Position numbers and translations under genes: made by a program
Shown: in pieces, positions 26,381 through 34,906 of the stretch
Layout: every line of letters begins with the position of its first letter
How positions within the stretch are numbered: the first letter of the stretch is position 1
The notes under the pieces: model-generated
Databases searched by the model: none
What the model was told of the DNA's origin: nothing
What the model saw: only the letters and a program-made list of their open reading frames with translations
DNA from: Flavobacteriaceae bacterium
Lineage (GTDB): Bacteria; Bacteroidota; Bacteroidia; Flavobacteriales; Flavobacteriaceae
Direction of reading: 5' to 3'
Length of the DNA: 39,201 bases
Assembly: GCA_027081505.1 (NCBI GenBank)
Contig: JALWKK010000088.1
Span: 1 to 39,201, forward strand

Positions 26381-26402
26381 TTTTTGTACCTTGTGAGAAA
26401 TT

Positions 26403-26410
26403 TACTTTTG
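26403..26410 (+). promoter_or_regulatory. -7 promoter element of ccoS-ccoNO
   Basis: TACTTTTG is an exact match to TAnnTTTG, 20 nt before the ccoS start codon. A TTTT, not TTTG, lies 19 nt upstream, which suits an activator-dependent promoter. Confidence 0.65.
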
Positions 26411-26430
26411 TAAAAAGTATTCAGTTAGGT

Positions 26431-26619
26431 ATGAGTATTATTTATTTATTACTTTCAGTAAGCGTGGTTGTTGCCGTCGGTTTTTTTATAGCCTTTATTG
26501 TTTCGGTAAAAAAAGGGCAGTATGATGATGTTTACACGCCGTCTGTTCGTATGCTTTTTGAAGACGAACTTGTAGAAATTCAAGATTCCAGTATAACCAA
26601 TTCAGAAAAATCAAACTAA
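26431..26619 (+). CDS. ccoS: cbb3-type cytochrome oxidase assembly protein CcoS
   Basis: A 62-aa protein with one N-terminal membrane helix (about 2-26) followed by a short tail with the conserved KKGQYDDVYTPSVRML segment seen in CcoS/FixS. CcoS is needed for cofactor insertion into the cbb3 oxidase. Its stop is 2 nt before ccoNO, so the two are co-transcribed. Confidence 0.92.
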   Translation: MSIIYLLLSVSVVVAVGFFIAFIVSVKKGQYDDVYTPSVRMLFEDELVEIQDSSITNSEKSN

Positions 26620-26621
26620 TT

Positions 26622-28817
26622 ATGGAGGTACAACAATTTTATTACGATAATAAAATCGTTAAAAAGTTTATCTATGCCACAATATTATGGGGTGTAGTAG
26701 GAATGACCGTAGGGCTTATTTTGGCATTTATGTTTTTGTTTCCCAACATGACAGACGGTATTTCTTGGTTAAGTTTCGGGCGTTTGCGTCCGTTACATAC
26801 CAATGCGGTAATATTTGCCTTTGTGGGGAACGCCATCTTTGCAGGGGTTTATTATTCTACCCAACGATTGCTTAAAGCCAGAATGTTTAGCGATTTACTA
26901 AGCAATATTAATTTTTGGGGCTGGCAACTTATTATTGTAGCAGCCGCGATAACCCTACCTTTGGGGCTTACTACATCAAAAGAATATGCCGAGTTGGAAT
27001 GGCCTATCGATATTGCAATAGCTCTAGTTTGGGTAGCTTTTGGAGCAAACCTCATCGGTACTATGATAAAAAGAAGACAACGCCATTTGTATGTTGCAAT
27101 CTGGTTTTATATTGCCACATTTGTTACCGTAGCGGTTTTGCACATTATTAATAGTATGGAGATGCCGGTTAGTTTTTTAAAAAGCTACTCTGCTTATGCG
27201 GGGGTGCAGGATGCTTTGGTACAATGGTGGTATGGGCATAATGCGGTTGCATTTTTCTTAACAACACCCTTTTTAGGGTTAATGTATTATTTTGTTCCAA
27301 AAGCAGCTAACAGACCGATTTATTCATACAGATTATCTATCGTCCACTTTTGGTCATTAATATTTATTTACATTTGGGCAGGACCGCACCATCTGCTATA
27401 TTCAGCTTTGCCGGATTGGGCACAAAACTTAGGTGTAGCCTTTTCGGTTATGTTAATTGCTCCTTCGTGGGGTGGTATGATTAACGGATTACTTACACTA
27501 AGAGGTGCTTGGGATAAAGTAAGAGTAGATCCGGTATTGAAATTTATGGTTGTGGCTATAACCGGATACGGGATGGCGACTTTTGAAGGACCAATGCTTT
27601 CACTAAAAAATGTAAATGCAATCGCACACTTTACAGATTGGATTATAGCACACGTTCATGTAGGAGCACTAGCCTGGAACGGATTTTTAGCCTTTGGTAT
27701 GATTTATTGGCTTGTGCCTCGATTATTTAAAACCAAACTGTGGTCTGTAGCCTTAGCAAATGTCCACTTTTGGGTTGGTACCTTAGGAATTATTATGTAC
27801 GCATTACCACTGTATGTTGCCGGTTTTGTACAAGCATCTATGTGGAAACAATTTAACCCGGACGGGACTTTGGTTTATGGAAATTTCTTAGAAACCGTAG
27901 ATCAAATTATTCCTATGTACTGGATGCGTGCAATAGGAGGCACATTGTATATTGTAGGAATGTTTATTCTACTTTATAATATTGTATTAACCGTAAGAAA
28001 CGGTAGCAAAGTAACCGATGAACTGGCAGAAGCTCCAGCTTTAACCAAAGTAACCAAGCACAGAACAGGAAAAGAAGGCTACCACACTTGGTTAGAAAGA
28101 AAACCGGTTAGGTTTACCATCTATTCTACTATAGCAATTTTAATAGGAGGTATGGTGCAGATTATTCCTTCCTTAATCGTAGATGACTACATTCCTCAAA
28201 TATCAAGTGTAAAACCCTACACACCGCTAGAATTGGAAGGAAGAGATATATACATAAGAGAGGGATGTGTTGCTTGTCACTCACAAATGATTCGTCCTTT
28301 TAGAAGTGAAGTAGCACGGTACGGAGAGTATTCAAAAGCCGGAGAATATGTCTATGACCATCCGTTTTTATGGGGAAGTAAAAGAACCGGACCCGATTTA
28401 CACCGAATAGGAGGAAAATACTCTGATAACTGGCACTTTAACCATATGTATGACCCTCAAAGTACATCAGACGGCTCTATTATGCCACGTTATACTTGGT
28501 TGTTTGACAATAAAAAGCACGATCGATCTTTGATTCAGAAAAAAATGGAAGTTTTGGTAAGTTTAGGTGTGCCTTATTCTGAAGAAGAAATCGCAAATGC
28601 TGAAGAATCTATGGATAAACAAGCCAAGCAAATAGAAAAAAACCTGTACAACGATCCGGATTTTGCCAGTAATTATGAAGAAAACAAAAAATTGGCAGAA
28701 GAAAACGGAGAAGAGTTTGTTCCTATGAAAGATAGAGAAATAGTAGCATTAATTGCATACTTGCAAAGACTGGGTACCGATATTAAAGTTAAATCGGATG
28801 AAATATCCAAAAACTAA
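26622..28817 (+). CDS. ccoN: Fused cbb3-type cytochrome c oxidase subunits I and II (CcoNO)
   Basis: A 731-aa fusion of the catalytic subunit CcoN with the monohaem subunit CcoO, a form common in Bacteroidetes. The CcoN part (about 1-465) has the low-spin haem ligand His59 (PLHTN), CuB ligands His206 (WYGHNAV) and His256-His257 (GPHHLLY), and the haem ligands His344 and His346 (AHVHVG). The CcoO part has a membrane helix (about 498-520) and one haem c site, CVACH (549-553), with RPFRSE following. The joint lies in a hydrophilic linker near residues 460-490. Confidence 0.96.
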   Translation: MEVQQFYYDNKIVKKFIYATILWGVVGMTVGLILAFMFLFPNMTDGISWLSFGRLRPLHTNAVIFAFVGNAIFAGVYYSTQRLLKARMFSDLLSNINFWGWQLIIVAAAITLPLGLTTSKEYAELEWPIDIAIALVWVAFGANLIGTMIKRRQRHLYVAIWFYIATFVTVAVLHIINSMEMPVSFLKSYSAYAGVQDALVQWWYGHNAVAFFLTTPFLGLMYYFVPKAANRPIYSYRLSIVHFWSLIFIYIWAGPHHLLYSALPDWAQNLGVAFSVMLIAPSWGGMINGLLTLRGAWDKVRVDPVLKFMVVAITGYGMATFEGPMLSLKNVNAIAHFTDWIIAHVHVGALAWNGFLAFGMIYWLVPRLFKTKLWSVALANVHFWVGTLGIIMYALPLYVAGFVQASMWKQFNPDGTLVYGNFLETVDQIIPMYWMRAIGGTLYIVGMFILLYNIVLTVRNGSKVTDELAEAPALTKVTKHRTGKEGYHTWLERKPVRFTIYSTIAILIGGMVQIIPSLIVDDYIPQISSVKPYTPLELEGRDIYIREGCVACHSQMIRPFRSEVARYGEYSKAGEYVYDHPFLWGSKRTGPDLHRIGGKYSDNWHFNHMYDPQSTSDGSIMPRYTWLFDNKKHDRSLIQKKMEVLVSLGVPYSEEEIANAEESMDKQAKQIEKNLYNDPDFASNYEENKKLAEENGEEFVPMKDREIVALIAYLQRLGTDIKVKSDEISKN

Positions 28818-28832
28818 AAAGAAAAAAGAACA

Positions 28833-29033
28833 ATGTTAAAATTTGTAAAAGGAAATTTGGAAAATATAGATGGTGTAGAAGTATATCCCATCATCTCGTT
28901 ACTTATATTCTTTACCTTTTTTGTATTTCTTTTTTGGTGGGTATTTACCACCAAAAAAGAGTTTATAGATGAGGTTAGTAATATTCCTTTAGAAAAAGAC
29001 GAAAACGACCAAAACGACAACCAATTATTATGA
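28833..29033 (+). CDS. ccoQ: CcoQ-like small subunit of cbb3 oxidase
   Basis: A 66-aa protein with a single membrane helix (about 23-40, SLLIFFTFFVFLFWWVFTT) and a charged C-terminal tail with DEND and QNDN. Size, topology and place between ccoNO and ccoP identify it as CcoQ/FixQ, which stabilises the oxidase. It overlaps ccoP by 4 nt (ATGA). Confidence 0.85.
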   Translation: MLKFVKGNLENIDGVEVYPIISLLIFFTFFVFLFWWVFTTKKEFIDEVSNIPLEKDENDQNDNQLL

Positions 29034-29902
29034 AAACAACATCATCTTATTTACGAGTATTATTTTTTGTCATAGTTGCCTTTGTTTTATTTGAAGTAAC
29101 TATTGATTCGGGAGACCAATGGGCATTTCAAAAATATCCTATTATATGGGCTGTACTAGGGGTGTTAACGCTTTTTGCCGTAGCTATTGAAATTGCTGTT
29201 GAAGCGATGCGAAGTATTTTGTTTAGATCGCTCAAAGCCGAATCTAAAGAACGGTTTCTTCAACTCCAAAACGAAGCAAAACAAAACAATTGGTTTAACA
29301 AAACCTACCAAAAATTGGTAGGAAAAACCAAGCCTATTGAAGAAGAGTCGGAAATTGTTTTAGATCATAACTACGACGGAATTAGAGAGTTAGACAATCA
29401 ATTACCACCTTGGTGGGTATATATGTTTTATTTAACCATTATTTTTGCGGGAGTCTATTTAACCCGTTACGAAATTTTAGGAGCCGATGACACCCATACC
29501 GAGTATGAAAAAGAAGTTGCTCAAGCCGAAAAAGAAATTGCAGAATGGAAAAAAACAGCAAAAAATTTGGTAGATGTTAACACCGTAACACTCCTTACCG
29601 ATAAAGAAGATTTAGATAAGGGAAAAGCAATTTTTACAACGAGTTGTGTGGCTTGTCACAAAGCAGATGGTGGTGGAGGTATAGGTCCTAACTTAACCGA
29701 CGAATACTGGATACTGGGCGGTGGTATAAAAAATGTTTTTCAAACCATTTCTGAAGGCGGACGTGACGGGAAAGGTATGGTAGCCTGGAAAGGAGACCTA
29801 AAACCACTAGAAATACAACAAGTGGCAAGTTATGTTTTAAGCCTGCAAGGTACAACACCCGAAAACCCAAAAGAACCGCAAGGCGAAATTTGGAAAGAAT
29901 AA
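29030..29902 (+). CDS. ccoP: cbb3-type cytochrome oxidase subunit III, mono-haem form
   Basis: CcoP delivers electrons to the catalytic subunit. The 290-aa protein has membrane segments at about 7-24 and 37-58, then the conserved ELDNQLPPWWVYMFYLTIIF helix of CcoP (about 120-145, split here from its flanks). It has only one haem c site, CVACH (206-210), with Met250 as probable axial ligand, whereas proteobacterial CcoP has two. The C-terminus is Pro/Glu-rich. Confidence 0.94.
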   Translation: MKTTSSYLRVLFFVIVAFVLFEVTIDSGDQWAFQKYPIIWAVLGVLTLFAVAIEIAVEAMRSILFRSLKAESKERFLQLQNEAKQNNWFNKTYQKLVGKTKPIEEESEIVLDHNYDGIRELDNQLPPWWVYMFYLTIIFAGVYLTRYEILGADDTHTEYEKEVAQAEKEIAEWKKTAKNLVDVNTVTLLTDKEDLDKGKAIFTTSCVACHKADGGGGIGPNLTDEYWILGGGIKNVFQTISEGGRDGKGMVAWKGDLKPLEIQQVASYVLSLQGTTPENPKEPQGEIWKE

Positions 29903-29990
29903 AACTAACTTAGATATTAAACAATAGTTGTTTTTAGAGACTAACCTAACCAATATTAGCGTTTAATCTAAAAATAAAATAAAAACTATT

Positions 29991-31412
29991 TTGAAGCCTG
30001 AAGAGAACGAAAAGTTTAGAGACTCTATATCAACCATCACCAAAGAAGGAAAAAGAGCTTGGATATACCCTAAAAAACCAAAAGGAAAGTTTTACAATTA
30101 CCGCAAATTAGTAAGTTATGTATTACTTGCTTTCTTTTTAGTAGCTCCTTTCATCAAGATTAACGGAAACCAATTTTTAATGTTTAACGTTCTCGAAAGA
30201 CGTTTTAATATTTTTGGCGCTCCGTTTTGGCCACAAGATTTTCACATTTTTGTGATAATGATGATTATTGGGGTCGTATTTATAGTCCTTTTTACCGTTG
30301 CTTTTGGTAGAATATTTTGCGGTTGGATGTGTCCGCAAACCATTTTTATGGAAATGGTCTTTAGACGAATCGAATATTGGATAGAAGGAGATAGAGGAAA
30401 ACAAATAAAACTGGATAAACAACCCTGGAATGTAGAAAAGATTACAAAAAAAGGACTAAAATGGCTTATCTTTTTTGTTATTTCTTTTTTAATTGCAAAT
30501 GTCTTTTTGGCTTATTTAATCGGTGGTGATAGGCTCATTCAGTACGTTAAAGACGGACCAACCAGTCATACCGGAACACTTATTTCTTTATTAATATTTA
30601 CCGGTGTGTTTTATTTTATATTTGCGTGGTTTAGAGAACAAGTATGTATTATTGCGTGTCCTTACGGAAGATTGCAAGGCGTACTTCTAGACACCAAATC
30701 TATAATTGTAGCATACGACTATAAAAGAGGAGAGAGAGAATTAGGACGATCTAAATTTAGAAAAAATGAAAATAGATCAAAACTAGGAAAAGGAGATTGT
30801 ATAGATTGTAAGCAATGTGTGGTAGTATGCCCAACAGGAATCGATATTAGAAACGGTACACAACTGGAATGTGTAAATTGTACTGCCTGTATTGATGCTT
30901 GCGATTCTATAATGGAAAATGTAAAACTACCAAAAGGATTAATACGTTATGCAAGCGAAGAAAATATAGGAAAAGGGAAAAAGTTTACTTTCTCTACACG
31001 TTTAAAAGGATACACAGTTGTGTTGGTAATTTTAATTGGTGTATTAATCGGGATGTTATTTTTACGTAATGATATAGAAGCAGACATTCTTCGATTACCG
31101 GGACAACTTTACGAACATAAAGGAGAAGATATTATTAGTAATGTATTTACCTACAAACTTGTAAATAAAACTACCAGAGAAATAAAAAATATTAACTTTA
31201 AGCTGTTATCTCATAAAGGAACCATTAAAGTAGTAGGTCACAACACGTTTGAAGTACCTAAAGAAGGTCTTGCAGAAGGCACTTTGTTTATAGAAATTCG
31301 TAAAAAAAATTTAAAAAAGGATAAAGAAAAACTTAGAATTGGGGTGTATAGTAACGACCAACTTATAGAAACCACATCCACTACTTTTTTAGCACCTAGA
31401 AAGTTTAATTAA
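29991..31412 (+). CDS. ccoG: Cytochrome oxidase accessory protein CcoG (FixG-type ferredoxin)
   Basis: CcoG is a membrane Fe-S protein that supports cbb3 assembly, possibly as a copper reductase. The 473-aa protein has five or so hydrophobic segments, CGWMC (110-114), CIIAC (219-223), two 4Fe-4S motifs (Cys270, 273, 276, 280 and Cys294, 297, 300, 304) and a C-terminal Ig-like domain (about 365-470). The start appears to be TTG 29991: the family's RDSI and KRxWxxPKKPxG motifs follow closely and no ATG fits. It lies 88 nt after ccoP. Confidence 0.94.
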   Translation: MKPEENEKFRDSISTITKEGKRAWIYPKKPKGKFYNYRKLVSYVLLAFFLVAPFIKINGNQFLMFNVLERRFNIFGAPFWPQDFHIFVIMMIIGVVFIVLFTVAFGRIFCGWMCPQTIFMEMVFRRIEYWIEGDRGKQIKLDKQPWNVEKITKKGLKWLIFFVISFLIANVFLAYLIGGDRLIQYVKDGPTSHTGTLISLLIFTGVFYFIFAWFREQVCIIACPYGRLQGVLLDTKSIIVAYDYKRGERELGRSKFRKNENRSKLGKGDCIDCKQCVVVCPTGIDIRNGTQLECVNCTACIDACDSIMENVKLPKGLIRYASEENIGKGKKFTFSTRLKGYTVVLVILIGVLIGMLFLRNDIEADILRLPGQLYEHKGEDIISNVFTYKLVNKTTREIKNINFKLLSHKGTIKVVGHNTFEVPKEGLAEGTLFIEIRKKNLKKDKEKLRIGVYSNDQLIETTSTTFLAPRKFN

Positions 31413-31423
31413 ATAAACCTATT

Positions 31424-31870
31424 ATGAAAATAAATTGGGGAACCGGAATTGTAATTGCTATTGTAGCCTTTATATCATTTATACTTGTTATGGTTATTAT
31501 GATGAGTACCGATAAAAAATTTAACCATGATTTGGTTACACCCGATTATTATCAAAAAGAACTCGCCTACCAAGAAGAAATTGATGCAGAAAAAAATGCC
31601 AATGCAATGACTTCAAGAATTAAAGCAGAACACACACCCGAAGGAATTGTTTTAACTTTTCCTGAAGAGATGCACAATACCAATATAGAAGGCACAGTGT
31701 TCCTATACAGACCATCTAACAAGAAGCTGGATTTTAGCTTACCTTTAGTTTTATCCAACGCACAAATGCTCATACCTGAAAATCGCTTGTTAGATGGTCG
31801 ATGGAACATTACCGTAAGTTGGAAACAAAACGGTAAAAAATTTATGTTTAAGGATCAAATTTTCTATTAA
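31424..31870 (+). CDS. ccoH: FixH/CcoH family cbb3 assembly protein
   Basis: A 148-aa protein with one N-terminal membrane helix (about 5-27) and a periplasmic FixH domain. Landmarks are the LVTPDYYQKELAYQEEID segment and a C-terminal GRWNITVSWKQNGKKF. CcoH assists late cbb3 oxidase maturation. It lies 11 nt after ccoG and 2 nt before the TauE/SafE-like gene. Confidence 0.9.
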   Translation: MKINWGTGIVIAIVAFISFILVMVIMMSTDKKFNHDLVTPDYYQKELAYQEEIDAEKNANAMTSRIKAEHTPEGIVLTFPEEMHNTNIEGTVFLYRPSNKKLDFSLPLVLSNAQMLIPENRLLDGRWNITVSWKQNGKKFMFKDQIFY

Positions 31871-31872
31871 TT

Positions 31873-32586
31873 ATGTTTTGGTCCGCCCTTGTATTTGGAT
31901 TAATGGGTAGTTTTCATTGTATAGGAATGTGTGGTCCCATTGCTTTTATGCTTCCGGTCGATCGCAATAGTACATTAAAAAAAAATCTTCAAATAGGATT
32001 GTATCATCTGGGAAGAATTTTATCCTATAGTATTATTGGATTACTTTTCGGCTTTTTAGGCAAAGGTTTTTATCTGTTTGGTTTTCAACAACAATTGTCT
32101 ATAATTATTGGTTTGCTAATGATATTAATAGCATTTATTCCGTATAAAACAGTTGCCAAATATAATTTATCAAAACCTTTATTTCATATAATGTCAAAAA
32201 TTAAATCGGGCTTGGGAGTAGCATTAAAAAAGAAAACACCGGACACCTTTTTAACCATCGGTTTTTTAAACGGTTTTTTACCCTGCGGATTGGTTTATAT
32301 GGCAGTTTTTGGAGCTTTATCAACCGGAAATTCTTGGCAAGGAGCTTTGTATATGATAATTTTCGGGCTGGGAACCATACCATTAATGACAACGGCAATT
32401 TATCTCGGTAATTTTTTAAAAGGTAAAGTTCGCAGTTATATTACCGGAGCAATACCTTATGTAGTAGCTTTAATGGGTTTGTTGTTTGTACTTCGAGGAT
32501 TGGGACTGGGAATACCGTATCTTTCGCCCCCAAAAATGACACAACAAGTAGATGCTTCTTATAATTGCAACAAACCGGTTAACTAG
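31873..32586 (+). CDS. Sulfite exporter TauE/SafE-family membrane protein of the cco cluster
   Basis: A 237-aa membrane protein with about six helices. The N-terminal GSFHCIGMCGPIAFMLP motif and the second-half FLPCGLVYMAV motif mark the family branch often found beside ccoGH and thought to help copper or haem-protein maturation; the substrate is not known. It closes the cco cluster. Its last 8 bp overlap the convergent hemN gene. Confidence 0.88.
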   Translation: MFWSALVFGLMGSFHCIGMCGPIAFMLPVDRNSTLKKNLQIGLYHLGRILSYSIIGLLFGFLGKGFYLFGFQQQLSIIIGLLMILIAFIPYKTVAKYNLSKPLFHIMSKIKSGLGVALKKKTPDTFLTIGFLNGFLPCGLVYMAVFGALSTGNSWQGALYMIIFGLGTIPLMTTAIYLGNFLKGKVRSYITGAIPYVVALMGLLFVLRGLGLGIPYLSPPKMTQQVDASYNCNKPVN

Positions 32587-33949
32587 TTGTTGAAAAGAGC
32601 TTTATGTCGGGTTTGTTTTGTTGTAACTTTAGATCAAAAGCCATACAAATATTTCTAACAAACGGTCTTCCTTTTTCGGTTACTTTTAAACGATGCGGAT
32701 ATAAAACAACCAACCCATCTTGTTGCATTTCTTCTAACCGAGATAACACAACCGAAATATCTTTAATGAAAGTTTCTTTGGTGTTCCAGAAAGTTTCCAT
32801 TTTACACATAATATTTAGTATGTGCCTTCTAACAACCAAATCTTCTCGGTCTAAGATGTGTCCTTTGTATATAGGAAAAACACCGTCTTCAACTAATTTT
32901 TGATACTCTTCAAGCCCTTTTACATTCTGCCCGAAAGCATACCAACTATCACCCATTGCAGACACTCCCAAACCTATCATTAACTGTGTTTTAGAATAGG
33001 CGTAACCCATAAAATTACGATGTAAATTACCTGTTTTCATCGCTTGGTATAATAAATCGGTTGGCAAAGCAAAATTATCCATGCCAATCTCCACATAACC
33101 CAACTTTTGTAATAAAGATTTTCCGGTTTCGTATTGTTCTTTTTTTTCTTGGGGCGAAGGCAAATCTTCAAGTTTAAAACCACGTTGTTCGTTTCCTTTT
33201 ACCCAAGGAACGTGTACATAACCGTAAAAAGCTATGCGGTCGGGGAGCAACTCTTTTGTTTTAGAAATGGTGTTTATAATATCTTGCGTAGTTTGAAACG
33301 GTAATCCGAAAACTAAATCATGTCCTACCGAGTTAAACCCTGATTCTCTAGCCCACCGTGTTACATTATTTACATTTTCAAAAGGTTGAATTCGATGAAT
33401 GGCTTTTTGAACCCTTAGGTTATAATCTTGCACACCAAAACTCACCCGTTTAAAACCTAATTTAGAAAGCGTTTGCAAATGTTCTTTCGTTGTATTGTTG
33501 GGATGACCTTCAAAACTTAAAACTATATTTGGCGAAGAAGATGCGTGATGAAATAATTCTGCAATGAGTAGTTTTAAATTTTCAGAAGAAAAAAAAGTTG
33601 GTGTGCCGCCTCCCAAATGTATTTCTCTAATAATGGGTTTACCGGAAAATAAAGCAACATACATTTTCCATTCCTTAATAAGTGAAGATATATAAGGAAT
33701 CTCTACATCATGTCGTTTTGTAATACGCTTATTATAACCACAAAAAGTGCAAAGATGCTCACAGAACGGAAGATGGATGTATAAACTAATGCCCTGACTA
33801 ATATTACTTTCGTTGAAACTTTTAACCAATAATTTTTTCCATTTTAAAAGCGAAAAAGAATCATCATCCCAATAAGCAACCGTAGGGTAACCTGTATAGC
33901 GAGGTCCGGCAACATCGTATTTGGTTATTAAGTTAGTTTGTGTTTTCAT
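32579..33949 (-). CDS. hemN: Oxygen-independent coproporphyrinogen III oxidase
   Basis: HemN is a radical-SAM enzyme that makes protoporphyrinogen IX without oxygen. The cluster motif is Cys63-x3-Cys67-x2-Cys70 (CEHLCTFC), preceded by LYIHLPF. HLGGGTPTF and the N-terminal RYTGYPT segment are typical of true HemN and distinguish it from the haem chaperone HemW. The 456-aa length is normal. It converges on the cco cluster and has an FNR-type box upstream, so haem supply and cbb3 oxidase are probably induced together when oxygen falls. Confidence 0.95.
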   Translation of the reverse strand: MKTQTNLITKYDVAGPRYTGYPTVAYWDDDSFSLLKWKKLLVKSFNESNISQGISLYIHLPFCEHLCTFCGYNKRITKRHDVEIPYISSLIKEWKMYVALFSGKPIIREIHLGGGTPTFFSSENLKLLIAELFHHASSSPNIVLSFEGHPNNTTKEHLQTLSKLGFKRVSFGVQDYNLRVQKAIHRIQPFENVNNVTRWARESGFNSVGHDLVFGLPFQTTQDIINTISKTKELLPDRIAFYGYVHVPWVKGNEQRGFKLEDLPSPQEKKEQYETGKSLLQKLGYVEIGMDNFALPTDLLYQAMKTGNLHRNFMGYAYSKTQLMIGLGVSAMGDSWYAFGQNVKGLEEYQKLVEDGVFPIYKGHILDREDLVVRRHILNIMCKMETFWNTKETFIKDISVVLSRLEEMQQDGLVVLYPHRLKVTEKGRPFVRNICMAFDLKLQQNKPDIKLFSTTS

Positions 33950-33964
33950 CTTCTTCTAAGGGGA

Positions 33965-33972
33965 TAAAAGTA
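33965..33972 (-). promoter_or_regulatory. -7-like element of hemN
   Basis: TACTTTTA on the minus strand differs from TAnnTTTG only in the last base. It ends 16 nt before the start codon. Confidence 0.5.
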
Positions 33973-33994
33973 GTACTTGTATATAAATTAAAAA

Positions 33995-34008
33995 ATGATA
34001 TTTATCAA
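33995..34008 (-). promoter_or_regulatory. FNR-type box upstream of hemN
   Basis: Read on the minus strand it is TTGAT-AAAT-ATCAT, 9 of 10 bases of the FNR consensus. Its centre (34001.5) lies 36.5 nt from the last base of the -7-like element at 33965, the same distance as at ccoI and ccoS. Confidence 0.78.
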
Positions 34009-34066
34009 GGTACTTTTTTTATATCTAAAAATGTGTAATTTTATGCCCTGAACAAACAAGGCTATT

Positions 34067-34603
34067 ATGAACACAATATTAGGAATAGGCTCTCGTATTA
34101 ATCATCCCGAATATGGAAAAGGAGTAGTAACCAATGTAACTGCATCGATGTATTGGGTTACTTTTATGGAAAACGGACTGGAAACCATCCCCGTTGACGA
34201 TACTTTTGAAATAATTGAAGCTGTTGAAGATGAGGTAGATACCGTAAGTTTTTATGAAATAGAAAAAAGCCTTCGCGAAATCTTAAAAAAGTGGAGCGAT
34301 GTAAGTGAAATAGTGCATCTTGCCGATAAGTGGCGTGGTGGAACGATGATACTAAAGCCAAAAGATGTTACGTTGTCTTCAAAAGAAATACCTATTAATA
34401 CGTTTTTTCATAAAATAGTAATGCTCAGAGACAGACTACGGGTTATGGAGCAAAAAATAAATTCCAGTAAATTACTCGAAGACCAAGATAAAGTAGATTT
34501 ACAACAGTACATTACCCGTTGTTACGGTAGTTTAACCACTTTTAATGTGCTGTTTAAAAATAAATCGCAACACTTTGTGGGAGATAGTAGCAAGAAAAAA
34601 TAA
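34067..34603 (+). CDS. Conserved protein of unknown function with N-terminal beta-barrel-like domain
   Basis: A 178-aa cytoplasmic protein. Residues 1-50 (IGSRINHPEYGKGVVTNV and YWVTFMENG) resemble the small Tudor/KOW-like barrels at the start of CarD or the end of UvrD. The rest is charged and helical, with a DKWRGGTMILKPKD motif and a C-terminal helix hairpin. It seems to be conserved in Flavobacteria, but I know no function. It is divergent from hemN, 117 nt away, with a -7-like TAATTTTA at 34036-34043. Confidence 0.8.
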   Translation: MNTILGIGSRINHPEYGKGVVTNVTASMYWVTFMENGLETIPVDDTFEIIEAVEDEVDTVSFYEIEKSLREILKKWSDVSEIVHLADKWRGGTMILKPKDVTLSSKEIPINTFFHKIVMLRDRLRVMEQKINSSKLLEDQDKVDLQQYITRCYGSLTTFNVLFKNKSQHFVGDSSKKK

Positions 34604-34906
34604 CCATTTGATTTGCACTTGTTTTTTTTTGTTCTTTTTTAGAAGCCGGCATCTTTGCCTATCTTATACCTGTTCTTAATGTAATAGCAAAAACAACTAT
34701 TGAATAGCCCAATAAATCGTTTCTTTTTTCCTCTATTTTCGTTAAAAATACTCGTTATAACTCTGCTATAGCTGCGTTTTTTCCTTGATACAGAAAAATC
34801 ATTCAATTTATTTTGGACTATAAAACAATTCCTTTTGGTATAAAATAGTCCAATTAGAGAACTTGAAATTGAACTATATTGAGTTCGTACTCGGTATTAA
34901 AGGTTA
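34604..34906. other. 303-nt gap with an inverted repeat and a possible coding remnant
   Basis: No intact gene. On the minus strand a short open stretch near 34640-34740 (translating to KRNDLLGYSIVVFAI) ends at a stop and has no start. A 9-bp inverted repeat lies at 34813-34853. Confidence 0.4.
34813..34853. repeat. 9-bp inverted repeat
   Basis: TTGGACTAT (34813-34821) and ATAGTCCAA (34845-34853) are exact reverse complements separated by 23 nt. It lies between the unknown gene and the 3' end of rpe. Confidence 0.55.
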
